DNA of 64,000 nt. Origin: Staphylococcus debuckii. GTDB taxonomy: Bacteria > Bacillota > Bacilli > Staphylococcales > Staphylococcaceae. The notes beneath the pieces are model-generated. The model was not told where the DNA came from, ran no database searches, and worked only from the letters and a program-made list of their open reading frames with translations. Shown here one piece after another: positions 53,475-62,422 of this stretch (position 1 is the stretch's first letter; every line of letters begins with the position of its first letter). Where the stretch lies: assembly GCF_003718735.1 (NCBI RefSeq), contig NZ_CP033460.1:744001-808000 (forward strand), given 5' to 3'. A program made the translations under genes and the position numbers.

Positions 53475-54539
53475 ATGAAAGAACAAATTCAACAATTATC
53501 CGCATACCAACCAGGATTGTCACCACGCGCATTAAAAGAACAGTTTGGTTTAGATATCGAATTACACAAACTTGCATCTAACGAGAACTTATATGGACCT
53601 TCTCCTAAAGCGAAAGAAGCGATTAAAGAACATGTAGATGAAGTCCTTTATTATCCTGAAACAGGCGCACCGACATTACGTAAAAAAATAGCCGAGGATT
53701 TGAATATTGATGAGAAACGCATTTTATTCGGCGCGGGATTAGATGAAGTAATCTTAATGATTTCACGTGCCGTATTAACACCTGGAGATAAGATTGTAAC
53801 GAGCCAAGCGACATTCGGTCAATACTATCATAATGCTATCGTTGAATCTGCTGAAGTTGTCCAAGTGCCTTTAAAAGAGAACGGACAATTTGATTTAGAA
53901 GGAATCTTGCAAGAAATCGATGAAAATACAGCTCTAGTATGGATTTGTAACCCTAACAATCCAACAGGAACTTATGTGACGCATGAAGAATTAGAAGCAT
54001 TTTTAGAACAAGTACCAGGCAATGTACCAGTGCTTGTAGATGAAGCTTATTTTGAATTTGTAACTGCGAAAGATTTCCCTGATACTTTGAAGCTGCAAGA
54101 GAAGTTCCCAAATGCCTTCTTGTTGCGCACTTTCTCTAAAGCATATGGATTAGCAGGTCTGCGTGTCGGTTATATTATCGCTACAGAAGAAGCAATTCAT
54201 AATTATAATATTATCCGTCCGCCATTTAACGTAGGACGTTTATCAGAATATGCGGCGGTAGCTGCCTATGAAGATCAAGATTATTTAAAAGAAATTCAAA
54301 AACGTAATGCAGAAGAACGTGAGAAATTTTTTGCTATTCCAGAAAGCAAGCATTTCTTCGATAGCCAAACTAATTTTATTTTTGTAAAAACAAAACGACC
54401 TAAAGAGTTATATGAGGCGTTGCTCAAAGTTGGTTGCATTACCAGAGAATTTCCAATTGGCGTCCGTATTACAATTGGCTTCCCAGAACAAAATGCTAAG
54501 ATGATTGAAGTGTTAAAGAATTTTGATTTTGAGGCGTAA
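53475..54539 (+). CDS. hisC: Histidinol-phosphate aminotransferase
   Basis: The 354-residue class I/II aminotransferase has [12 protein letters not shown] at the start, the substrate loop [13 protein letters not shown], the [11 protein letters not shown] motif near residue 158 and the PLP lysine in [16 protein letters not shown] near residue 220. It stands alone, outside a histidine operon; such a stand-alone copy in staphylococci may also serve aromatic amino acids. GGGGGGC precedes the ATG. Confidence 0.9.
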   Translation: MKEQIQQLSAYQPGLSPRALKEQFGLDIELHKLASNENLYGPSPKAKEAIKEHVDEVLYYPETGAPTLRKKIAEDLNIDEKRILFGAGLDEVILMISRAVLTPGDKIVTSQATFGQYYHNAIVESAEVVQVPLKENGQFDLEGILQEIDENTALVWICNPNNPTGTYVTHEELEAFLEQVPGNVPVLVDEAYFEFVTAKDFPDTLKLQEKFPNAFLLRTFSKAYGLAGLRVGYIIATEEAIHNYNIIRPPFNVGRLSEYAAVAAYEDQDYLKEIQKRNAEEREKFFAIPESKHFFDSQTNFIFVKTKRPKELYEALLKVGCITREFPIGVRITIGFPEQNAKMIEVLKNFDFEA

Positions 54540-54560
54540 TCTAGAAAAATAATTATAAGA

Positions 54561-54609
54561 GAGCAGTGCTATGTGAATCATTTGAGCGATTTCAGTGCTG
54601 CTCTTTTTT
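54561..54609 (+). terminator. Terminator of hisC
   Basis: GAGCAGTGCT (54561-54570) pairs fully, with G-U pairs, with AGTGCTGCTC (54594-54603), and TTTTTT follows. Confidence 0.85.
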
Positions 54610-54677
54610 CATTTGCAAAATAATTTTAGAGATATGCTATACTCGTAATGGATAAAGAGGAAAGGAAGTTACATAAT

Positions 54678-55220
54678 ATGGAGAGAAAATCGATTGCCAT
54701 TGATATGGATGAAGTATTAGCTGATACAATCAAAGCCTTGATTGAAGAAGTTAATGCACGTACAGATTTAGGTATCAAAGAAGCACTTTTAGACGGCAAT
54801 AAAATCCGACATTTTATGCCTGAACATGAAGGTGTTTTAGATGAAGTATTAAGAGAACCTGGCTTCTTTAAAAATTTAGAAGTGATTCAAGACTCACAAG
54901 AAGTAGTGGAAAAATTATCGCAGCATTATGACATTTATATTGCGACTGCTGCTATGGATGTCCCAACATCCTTCCATGAAAAGTATGAATGGCTGCGTAT
55001 GCATTTTCCATTCTTAGATCCTCAAAACTTTGTCTTTTGCGGACGTAAAAATATTGTTAAAGCTGATTACTTAATTGATGATAATCCTCGCCAGTTAGAG
55101 CGTTTTACTGGCAAGTCATTAATGTATACTGCTGCGCATAATATTCACAATGAAGATTTTGAGCGCGTTAATAATTGGAAAGAAGTAGAAAAGTATTTCC
55201 TGGGAAATGAGGAAATATAA
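54678..55220 (+). CDS. 5'(3')-deoxyribonucleotidase-like HAD phosphatase
   Basis: The 180-residue protein has the HAD motif [14 protein letters not shown] near residue 8 (nucleophile Asp and acid Asp), [11 protein letters not shown] near residue 87 and the late [13 protein letters not shown] near 135 with two Asp. It is a NT5C-type enzyme that removes phosphate from deoxynucleotides, keeping pools balanced. The ATG at 54678 follows AAAGGAAG. Confidence 0.88.
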   Translation: MERKSIAIDMDEVLADTIKALIEEVNARTDLGIKEALLDGNKIRHFMPEHEGVLDEVLREPGFFKNLEVIQDSQEVVEKLSQHYDIYIATAAMDVPTSFHEKYEWLRMHFPFLDPQNFVFCGRKNIVKADYLIDDNPRQLERFTGKSLMYTAAHNIHNEDFERVNNWKEVEKYFLGNEEI

Positions 55221-55336
55221 TTAAGAGTACTCTGCGGAATAAAGATAATATTTCGTTGATTCAGGCGAGCTAAGCTACCAAAAAGAAGGTTGAAACAGTA
55301 TCTTTTTTATTAGAAGTATTACTGAATAGCGTAAAG

Positions 55337-55375
55337 TAGATTTGAGGCATTTTTGTGTCTCAAATCTATTTTTTT
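55337..55375 (+). terminator. Strong hairpin after the nucleotidase gene
   Basis: TAGATTTGAG pairs with CTCAAATCTA, and TTTTTTT follows. It lies 120 bp after the stop; the intervening sequence has no gene. Confidence 0.85.
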
Positions 55376-55438
55376 GCGTCGATATTATGAATATTTGTCT
55401 AAACAGTATTTTTTAAAACTTTTTTGTGTTATTTTTTG

Positions 55439-55457
55439 ATTGATAATAGTTATCAAT
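55439..55457 (+). promoter_or_regulatory. Fur box in front of the methyltransferase gene
   Basis: ATTGATAA-TAG-TTATCAAT is a perfect inverted repeat and TGATAATAGTTATCA differs from the Fur core at one of 15 positions. It lies just before the ribosome site AGGAGGT. Regulation by iron is expected. Confidence 0.75.
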
Positions 55458-55474
55458 TAGGAGGTTAGAGGATA

Positions 55475-56227
55475 ATGGGTGAAGCAGGCCATACATTTTT
55501 AGCTAAATTAGGAAAGACACGTTTAAGACCTGGTGGAAAAGAAGCAACAGATTGGTTGATCGACAAAGGTTATTTTCAAAAAGATAAGAAGGTTTTAGAA
55601 GTAGCTTGTAATATGTGTACGACTTCCATCATGCTGGCGAAACGGTATGGTTGTGAAATAGAGGCTGTAGATTTAAATAAGAAAGCGTTAGAAAAAGGGA
55701 GGCAGAATGTGCTGAAGCAAGATTTAACACACTTAATTCATGTTCAACAAGCAAATGCTATGGATTTACCATTTGATGATAATTCCTTTGATATTGTTTT
55801 GAACGAAGCGATGTTAACGATGCTGCCTGTTAAAGCTAAAGAAAAAGCTTTAACAGAATACTATAGAGTGTTGAAACCAGGAGGTATATTACTCACACAT
55901 GATATTGCTATTCTTGCTCCTGAGGATACAGCGCATGTTCAGAAGCAACTGAGCGATGCAATTAATGTGAAAGTCACGCCCTTACCAGTAGCGGATTGGA
56001 CGCAACTCTATAAAGAAGCAGGCTTTAAGAATATAAATTCTAAAATCGGTGCTATGAGTTTGATGACGCCATCAGGAATGATTCGAGATGAAGGCTTACT
56101 CGGAACAATGAAAATTATTCGTAATGCATTGAAAAAAGAAAATCGTCCAATGTTTATTACTATGTTTAAAACAATGAATAAATTGAAAGAGCGCATGAAC
56201 TATGTTGTGTTCGCTGCTAGAAAATAA
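55475..56227 (+). CDS. Fur-box-associated SAM methyltransferase
   Basis: The 250-residue protein has motif I VLEVACNMCTTSIMLAKRYG near residue 36 and motif II IEAVDLNKKAL near 62. DLPFDDNSFDIVLNEAMLTML near residue 95 and the DMT-like GGILLTHDIAIL near 145 are also present. The Gly-rich loop of motif I is replaced by CNMCTT, with two cysteines. It is a UbiE-like small-molecule methyltransferase. The Fur box makes a role in iron starvation likely, but the substrate is unknown. Confidence 0.85.
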   Translation: MGEAGHTFLAKLGKTRLRPGGKEATDWLIDKGYFQKDKKVLEVACNMCTTSIMLAKRYGCEIEAVDLNKKALEKGRQNVLKQDLTHLIHVQQANAMDLPFDDNSFDIVLNEAMLTMLPVKAKEKALTEYYRVLKPGGILLTHDIAILAPEDTAHVQKQLSDAINVKVTPLPVADWTQLYKEAGFKNINSKIGAMSLMTPSGMIRDEGLLGTMKIIRNALKKENRPMFITMFKTMNKLKERMNYVVFAARK

Positions 56228-56230
56228 TAA

Positions 56231-56275
56231 TAGCTAGGAAGAATTCATCACAGATTTCTTCCTAGCTATTTTTAT
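56231..56275 (+). terminator. Terminator of the methyltransferase gene
   Basis: TAGCTAGGAAGAA pairs with TTCTTCCTAGCTA and TTTTTATT follows. Confidence 0.93.
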
Positions 56276-56340
56276 TAAGGAAAGGGACTAGAACAGAATA
56301 ACGATCTGATCCCTTCTAAAAAATAATAATATTGTGACAT

Positions 56341-57843
56341 TTAGCGGATGCCACGCATACCTTTAACAATTTTCGGTACAAAAGCCAGTGTGACTAAACC
56401 GATGACTACTGCTAAACAGCCCAAGAATAAGAAATAATTTTGGTAGCCTAAAGGTTTAATGAGTTTAACTAATGTACCATTGATTGCTTGCGCAGTAGCA
56501 TTCGTTAATAACCATAAACTCATCATTTGTGAGTTAAAGGCCTTAGGTGCGAGTTTTACAGCAGCACTATTACCAGTCGGTGAAATACATAGCTCACCGA
56601 TTACACAAATGATATAAGATAAAATTACCCAGTTTACAGTGATTTGATGACCACCGCTGCCCATCATTACAAAGGCAATCATGATATAAGAGATACCAGC
56701 TAATACAGCACCCCAAACGAATTTAGTAGCTAAACTTGGTTGACGTTCTCCCATTTTTTTCCAGATATAAGAAATAACAGGACCTAATAATACGATGAAT
56801 AGCGGATTAATAGATTGGAAGTAGGTTTTCCCAAAGCCTGAAGTCCATCCAAATAGGTTGATTGTCATATCTGTACCTTTGAAAGCGTAAATGTTAAGTA
56901 CGTTAGAACCTTGTTCTTGAATTGACCAGAAAATAACTCCGATGATGAACAAAGGAATAAATGCGATAACACGAGAACGTTCATCTGAAGAAACCTCTTT
57001 ACTTCTAATCATGATCGTGAAGTAAATTATCGGCAATGCAACACCTAAGATTAATACTGTTGTACTAATCATATCGAAAGTAAATGTACCTGTAAGAACA
57101 GTAATCAAGATTACGATAGCGATAATTGCTGCAACTGCTCCTACGATGATGCCATAACGTTTCTTTTCAACTGCTGAGAGCGGGTTAGTAGGTCTTAAGC
57201 CTACATTTCCTAAATTACGTTTGTTAAAAATCAAATAAATAACAAGTGCCACAGCCATACCAATTGCTGCAATTAAGAAGCCTTGGTGGAATTTGTGGTT
57301 GTCAGAGAATTGATTTAAAATAAGCGGCGCGACTAAGGCACCCATATTTACTGACATATAGAAAATAACAAAACCTGAATCGATACGTGAATCGTTTTCA
57401 GGGTACAAGCGACCTACAATATTGGAAATATTCGGTTTCATAAGACCAGAACCAATAATAATGAAGAACATCGATACAAATAAACCAATATTTGCGAGTG
57501 GTAGACTAAGTACCACATGGCCGATGATAATCAATACGGCACCGTACATAGTGGCGCCCCGTGTACCTGTGATTCTGTCAGCTACCCATCCTCCAATAAT
57601 GGTAGTCATAAAAATAAGTGAACCATAAATAGACATTACAGATTGTGCTGTAACTTCATCCATTCCCAAACCGCCATCTTTAATGGCGTAAAACATGTAA
57701 AAGATTAAGAGTGCACGCATTCCGTAATAACTGAATCTCTCCCAAAATTCTACAAAGAAGAGTACTCCTAATCCTCTTGGATGTCCGAAGAAACCTTTTT
57801 GAGGAATTTCTTGAACATGCTGATTATGCAAATTATTCTGCAA
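56341..57843 (-). CDS. POT-family peptide transporter 1
   Basis: The 500-residue protein has about 14 membrane segments and the POT signature: FFVEFWERFSYYGMRALLIFYM near residue 30, GGWVADRITGTRGA near 83 and GSGLMKPNISNIVGRLY near 130. It is a proton-coupled di-/tripeptide importer (DtpT-like). A TTG start is assumed at 57843, because no ATG with a ribosome site is in frame before the conserved GFFGHPRGL. It is a tandem paralogue of the next gene. Confidence 0.9.
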   Translation of the reverse strand: MQNNLHNQHVQEIPQKGFFGHPRGLGVLFFVEFWERFSYYGMRALLIFYMFYAIKDGGLGMDEVTAQSVMSIYGSLIFMTTIIGGWVADRITGTRGATMYGAVLIIIGHVVLSLPLANIGLFVSMFFIIIGSGLMKPNISNIVGRLYPENDSRIDSGFVIFYMSVNMGALVAPLILNQFSDNHKFHQGFLIAAIGMAVALVIYLIFNKRNLGNVGLRPTNPLSAVEKKRYGIIVGAVAAIIAIVILITVLTGTFTFDMISTTVLILGVALPIIYFTIMIRSKEVSSDERSRVIAFIPLFIIGVIFWSIQEQGSNVLNIYAFKGTDMTINLFGWTSGFGKTYFQSINPLFIVLLGPVISYIWKKMGERQPSLATKFVWGAVLAGISYIMIAFVMMGSGGHQITVNWVILSYIICVIGELCISPTGNSAAVKLAPKAFNSQMMSLWLLTNATAQAINGTLVKLIKPLGYQNYFLFLGCLAVVIGLVTLAFVPKIVKGMRGIR

Positions 57844-58024
57844 ATTAATCCCGACCTTTCTATCCTAAACGGGCTGATTATATTAGATTTTACTCTCATC
57901 AATTAATAGTTTCAATAATTTTCTAAAAATAATAATATTAACAATTTTCAGATTATTATAGTCATCAATTTAATCTACAAATTATCAGTCAAAGTAGTGA
58001 ATAAATTACTTTGGAAACAAAAGA

Positions 58025-58047
58025 AGCGGAGACATTATGTCCCCGCT
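58025..58047 (-). terminator. Terminator of the second POT gene
   Basis: AGCGGAGAC pairs with GTCCCCGCT. On the minus strand TTCTTTTGTTT follows. It belongs to the GAGACAT hairpin family. Confidence 0.65.
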
Positions 58048-58071
58048 CCCCGAAATATATTTTAAAATTGA

Positions 58072-59592
58072 TTAATGAATACCTTTCATGCCTCGTTTAA
58101 CCATAGGAGAAACTACGATGAGCAAGACACCAATAATGATTGTTAATAAGCCTGAATACATGAAATACTCAGAAGGATTCATACCTTTATAAAGTACTAC
58201 TAGCTGTGCGTTTAATCCTTGGGCTGTTGCATTACTCAACATCCATAAACTCATCATTTGCGCTGTGAAAGCATAAGGTGCAAGTTTAGTAGTAGTCGCT
58301 AATCCAACAGGAGAAATACAAAGTTCACCGATTGTAATAAGCAAGAAACTGAGCATGAGCCATATAGGATTGATCAGTGCTCCATGCAATCCTCCAGCTA
58401 ATGGAATCATCATAATGAGATAAGATAGGCCAGCAATAATAGCGCCCATTGCAAATTTCATTACTGTAGATGGGTTACGTTTTCCTAATTTCACCCATAA
58501 AGTTGCGAATACAGGTGCTAATGCAACGATAAAGATAGGATTCAGTGATTGGAACCAAGCTGCTGGAATATCAAAATGAATTGCGCCGCCTGTAAGTTCA
58601 GACATTTTTAGTTGTGTATTTTTATCTGCAAAGTTTGCAAGAATAGTTGAACCTTGTTCTTGAATCATCCAGAATGCTACTGATGTAATATACAAAGGAA
58701 TGTAACTGCGAACACGTGATTTTTCTTCAGACGTTGCTTCTTTACTCATTAACATACGAGCCACAATGAATACTGGTAAAGCAATTCCGAGGATAGTAAC
58801 AAGTAAACTGAAGTTTTCGATTGTTAATGCGTTAAATGCTTTTAAAATAATAAGATAGAGCGCGAACGCCGCTGCAATCACAATAGTTATGATAGAGAAT
58901 TTCTTCACATCATTTTTAGTCATAGGATTATGTACAGTCAATCCCGCTAAATTCAAATATTTTTTACGTTTTGTCCAATAAACGACAAGTCCGATAAACA
59001 TACCGATGGCAGCAGTTGCGAAGCCAGCATGGAAACCTACACGTGTTTGTAAATATCCAGTAATAATTGGTGACAACAAAGCCCCTGCGTTGATACCCAT
59101 GTAGAAAATCGTAAATGCTGAGTCTACACGTGGATCATTTTTCTCGTAAAGCTCACCCACTGTAGTTGAAATGTTTGGTTTCAAGAGGCCTGTACCAATA
59201 ATTAAGAGCAGTAATGCAATCATAACTGCTGTTAAACTGCCCGGTAGGCTTAAGATGATGTGACCAAACATAATAAAGATTCCACCGACAAATACAGCAT
59301 TCTGCGTACCTGTGATTCGGTCTGCTATCCAACCGCCAATGACTCCAGACATATAAATTAATGTCCCGTATAAGGCTACAATTTGCATGGCTACAGATTC
59401 ATCGAGCCCAAATCCGCCTTTAGCAACTGAATAGTAAAGATAGTAAACTAAAATGGCTTTCATACCATAGTAACTGAATCTCTCCCAAAATTCAGTAAAG
59501 AATAGAGTGCTTAGTCCTTTAGGATGTCCGAAGAAGCCTGTACGTGGCACACTGTTGACGACTTCTTCTCGTGTATATTGTTTTTTATTCAT
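58072..59592 (-). CDS. POT-family peptide transporter 2
   Basis: The 506-residue protein has the same motifs as its neighbour: FFTEFWERFSYYGMKAILVYYL, GGWIADRITGTQNA and GTGLLKPNISTTVGELY. It starts at ATG 59592 after AGGGGGGAATTT. The two copies differ enough that recent duplication is not evident, and each has its own terminator, so they may differ in peptides transported or in control. Confidence 0.92.
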   Translation of the reverse strand: MNKKQYTREEVVNSVPRTGFFGHPKGLSTLFFTEFWERFSYYGMKAILVYYLYYSVAKGGFGLDESVAMQIVALYGTLIYMSGVIGGWIADRITGTQNAVFVGGIFIMFGHIILSLPGSLTAVMIALLLLIIGTGLLKPNISTTVGELYEKNDPRVDSAFTIFYMGINAGALLSPIITGYLQTRVGFHAGFATAAIGMFIGLVVYWTKRKKYLNLAGLTVHNPMTKNDVKKFSIITIVIAAAFALYLIILKAFNALTIENFSLLVTILGIALPVFIVARMLMSKEATSEEKSRVRSYIPLYITSVAFWMIQEQGSTILANFADKNTQLKMSELTGGAIHFDIPAAWFQSLNPIFIVALAPVFATLWVKLGKRNPSTVMKFAMGAIIAGLSYLIMMIPLAGGLHGALINPIWLMLSFLLITIGELCISPVGLATTTKLAPYAFTAQMMSLWMLSNATAQGLNAQLVVLYKGMNPSEYFMYSGLLTIIIGVLLIVVSPMVKRGMKGIH

Positions 59593-59720
59593 AAATTCCC
59601 CCCTAACTGCTTAAATGTTATTTTAAGCGATAAGGAAAAGTTATACAAGAAAATTCTGAAAATTATTGTGGTATTCATCACGTAATAATTACACAAAAAG
59701 TTTAATAATATTTTTTTGTT

Positions 59721-59746
59721 AAAAAACGCCCCTAAATAGGAGCGTT
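59721..59746 (-). terminator. Terminator of queF
   Basis: AACGCTCC pairs with GGGGCGTT with one mismatch on the minus strand, and TTTTTTAAC follows. Confidence 0.85.
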
Positions 59747-59750
59747 AATA

Positions 59751-60254
59751 TTAACGATTATCAATATTTTCTGGATATAAGTCGTGATTCATCATACGGT
59801 ATTCAGCCATCTGTTCGTATTTTGAATTTGGACGACCATAGTTAGTATAAGGGTCGATTGAGATACCGCCTCGTGGCGTGAATTTTCCCCATACTTCAAT
59901 ATAATGCGGATCCATTAATTCGATTAAATCATTCATAATGATATTCATACAATCTTCATGGAAATCTCCATGATTTCTGAAACTGAATAAATAAAGTTTC
60001 AATGATTTTGATTCTACCATTTTGATATTTGGAATATAAGATATATAAATTGTCGCAAAATCAGGTTGACCTGTAATAGGGCAGAGAGAAGTGAATTCTG
60101 GACAATTAAATTTAACAAAGTAATCGCGACCTTGATGTTTGTTGTCAAAAGTTTCTAAAACATCTGGTCTATAATCGAAATGATAAGTATTGTTTTGATT
60201 GCCTAATAACGTAATGTTTTCCAGTTCTTCTTTTTTACGTCCTTCATTTGACAC
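59751..60254 (-). CDS. queF: NADPH-dependent 7-cyano-7-deazaguanine reductase QueF
   Basis: The 167-residue type I QueF has the catalytic Cys in [15 protein letters not shown] near residue 55, [21 protein letters not shown] near residue 80 and the late [12 protein letters not shown] near residue 128. It reduces preQ0 to preQ1, the ligand of the riboswitch before queCDE. A GTG start at 60254 follows AAAGGAGCGAAATAAAA, only 2 bp after the stop of the DMT transporter gene. Confidence 0.95.
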   Translation of the reverse strand: MSNEGRKKEELENITLLGNQNNTYHFDYRPDVLETFDNKHQGRDYFVKFNCPEFTSLCPITGQPDFATIYISYIPNIKMVESKSLKLYLFSFRNHGDFHEDCMNIIMNDLIELMDPHYIEVWGKFTPRGGISIDPYTNYGRPNSKYEQMAEYRMMNHDLYPENIDNR

Positions 60255-60256
60255 TT

Positions 60257-61147
60257 TTATTTCGCTCCTTTATGTGCACGGGTAGGTTTATTTTTACGTC
60301 CTTGCCGACGTGCTTTTTCAAACATATAATAACTTGCACTAATAATAATAACGTAACCGAGTGTAGCGTATAAATCTGGTGATTCACCAAAGATGACAAT
60401 TCCCATGATAGCGGTAAAGATGATAGATGCATAGGTGAATATTGAAATGTCACGTGCTGGGGCATAACTGTAGGCTAAGGTGATGCCGATTTGACCTACT
60501 GCAGCAGATAACCCGGCGCCGATGAGATAAACGATTTGTATCATAGACATAGGTTCATATGTGAAGATTACAAATGGAATTAAAGCTACAATTGAGAAGA
60601 ATGAAAAATAAAACACGATAGTGTAAGGTGCTTCACGAGTGCTCAAGGCACGTACACAAGTATACGCAGCTGCGGCGAAAATACCCGAGAATAAACCGCC
60701 GATTGCAGGTATCATAGCTGATGAAAATTGAGGCTGTACCACAAATAACATCCCTATAATGGCTACAATCATAGCAGTAACTTGATATTTACGCACTTTC
60801 TCATGTAAGAATACTAAACTTAACAAAATCGTCCAGAAAGGATTTAATTTCATTAAAGTATCTGCATCACTTAACAACATATGGTCTATCGCATAAATAT
60901 TTAATAATACGCCGACTAAACCTAAAGTAGAACGGGTAATCAACAAGGGCTGACTGCTCAATTTGCCGAACATCGGTTGTTTATATTTATATAAGAAATA
61001 TAAAGGAATCAACATCGCAACTAAATTACGTGCTAAAGACTTTTGAAATACAGGCAAATCACCTGAAAGTCTGAAGAACAACGACATAAAACTAAAGCCG
61101 ATTGCTGAAATGAGGATAGCAATGATGCCTTTAATTTTCGGATCCAT
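60257..61147 (-). CDS. EamA/DMT-family transporter in operon with queF
   Basis: The 296-residue protein has ten membrane segments in two EamA halves, e.g. [21 protein letters not shown] at the start and [22 protein letters not shown] near residue 225, with a basic C-terminal tail. Substrates of this family vary widely. It directly precedes queF with a 2-bp gap, so it may carry a queuosine precursor or a pathway metabolite, but this is only context. ATG 61147 follows AGAGGCGAAAAT. Confidence 0.85.
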   Translation of the reverse strand: MDPKIKGIIAILISAIGFSFMSLFFRLSGDLPVFQKSLARNLVAMLIPLYFLYKYKQPMFGKLSSQPLLITRSTLGLVGVLLNIYAIDHMLLSDADTLMKLNPFWTILLSLVFLHEKVRKYQVTAMIVAIIGMLFVVQPQFSSAMIPAIGGLFSGIFAAAAYTCVRALSTREAPYTIVFYFSFFSIVALIPFVIFTYEPMSMIQIVYLIGAGLSAAVGQIGITLAYSYAPARDISIFTYASIIFTAIMGIVIFGESPDLYATLGYVIIISASYYMFEKARRQGRKNKPTRAHKGAK

Positions 61148-61222
61148 ATTTTCGCCTCTACTTTCTTCAAAACTTAACGTATATCATCTTAGCATAATTC
61201 AAATTGTTATTGCTATAAGTCC

Positions 61223-61270
61223 TTGCAATTCTTTGATAGAATAGTTATAATCAAATCGAACATACGTTCT
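61223..61270 (+). promoter_or_regulatory. Promoter with LexA-type SOS box
   Basis: TTGCAA (61223-61228), 17 bp and TATAAT (61246-61251) form a strong promoter. CGAACATACGTTCT at 61257-61270 fits the firmicute LexA box CGAAC-N4-GTTCG except for the last base and lies at the start of transcription. No ORF with a ribosome site follows closely; the next plus-strand gene is nrdI, 760 bp away. Confidence 0.6.
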
Positions 61271-61532
61271 GTTAGTGAGGTTTGAAGTTTCACATAGTAT
61301 TTAAGATGAAAATAGTTAAATTTTTAAGATAGTTGTATCAAGCTTACAAGGTCCAGAATGGCAGACGCTTGATTTCATAAGAAGTGCATAATTTTTGAAA
61401 AAATCAAGGGTAAAACTACAATTATTTATTTTGAGGGCTTTTTTTAAAAAATTTTTGTTCCTTAACGATAGATGTGACGGTCATTACATCGATTATGACA
61501 ATTTAAAAATAATTTTCGGGCAATGATTCTCT

Positions 61533-61612
61533 TTGAAATTACAAAGTGTGTTAGGTATAATGAATCACATAATATAGTATTGAAGAACGAAAACCGACAC
61601 TATATGTTGTGG
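61533..61612 (+). promoter_or_regulatory. nrdI promoter with paired NrdR boxes
   Basis: TTGAAA (61533-61538), 17 bp and TATAAT (61556-61561). Two NrdR-like 16-mers follow: 61565-61580 (12 of 16 to ACACWATATATWGTGT) and 61597-61612 (14 of 16). They are 32 bp apart, three helical turns, as usual for NrdR. The RNA would carry a 460-nt leader before nrdI. Confidence 0.7.
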
Positions 61613-61837
61613 TTAAGTTGAAAAATGCTAAATTTAAAATTAACTATTTTAATGCATTTTCACACCTTATTATTTTAAAAGTACAAAGTAACGTTTAAGC
61701 GATTAATTCATGATTAAAGTGTTATTAATGGTTGAAAGTAGTTCAAACGCGTTGGTATTCTTGTAAATGCGTTCAATGTGAAACTGATAAAATGATAAGG
61801 TGAAGATTCAAATATATACAGCTCGTAAATTGAATGA

Positions 61838-61853
61838 CCACTACATATAGTGT
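61838..61853 (+). promoter_or_regulatory. Third NrdR box upstream of nrdI
   Basis: CCACTACATATAGTGT matches the NrdR consensus at 14 of 16 positions. A weak partner (9 of 16) lies 31 bp before it. The rest of the gene-free stretch 61148-62029 is A+T-rich, with only weak inverted repeats and no supported gene. Confidence 0.6.
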
Positions 61854-62029
61854 TAAAGGAAAGTGCATTCTAATATCATTATCAAATGCAAACATGCAGC
61901 AGTCATAAAGTCTCATTCAAGAAACAACAATAGCAATAAGACAGCCTGTCATGTTTTTTATTTATGGCTTCTGCTTTAATCTATGGAGATAAAGAATGAC
62001 GCGTTCTTTATAAGAAAGCGGGTGATTCA

Positions 62030-62422
62030 ATGAAGGTAGTTTATTTCTCATTCACAGGAAATGTAAGACGGTTTATAACAAGAACAGGCTTTGATAACAC
62101 CTTAGAAATCACAAATGATAACTGTGCGGAAATACGCATAGATGAACCTTATATATTGGTCACTAGTACCATCGGATTTGGAGAAGTACCGGATGTCGTC
62201 AAGACATTCTTGCAACATAACGGCACAATGATAAGAGGAGTAGTTGGAAGCGGTAATCGAAATTGGGGACAAAACTTCGCAAAAGCCAGCGATACAATAT
62301 CCAGAGAATACCTCGTGCCTCTTTTAATGAAATTTGAAGTACAAGGAACACAAAAAGACGTTGAAGAGTTTAAAGATAAGGTGGGGCATTTTTATGAAGA
62401 CAATGAACGAAAAGCAATATAA
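62030..62422 (+). CDS. nrdI: Class Ib ribonucleotide reductase flavodoxin NrdI
   Basis: The 130-residue flavodoxin-like protein has [16 protein letters not shown] at the start (FMN phosphate loop), [19 protein letters not shown] near residue 43 and [19 protein letters not shown] near residue 67. It helps form the manganese-tyrosyl radical in NrdF. ATG 62030 follows AAGAAAGCGGGTGATTCA. It overlaps nrdE by 29 bp. Confidence 0.95.
   Translation: MKVVYFSFTGNVRRFITRTGFDNTLEITNDNCAEIRIDEPYILVTSTIGFGEVPDVVKTFLQHNGTMIRGVVGSGNRNWGQNFAKASDTISREYLVPLLMKFEVQGTQKDVEEFKDKVGHFYEDNERKAI

Noticed and set aside
61861..61890. Fur box before nrdI (ATCATTATCA)
   Set aside because: Only one half of the palindrome matches; the other half is poor.
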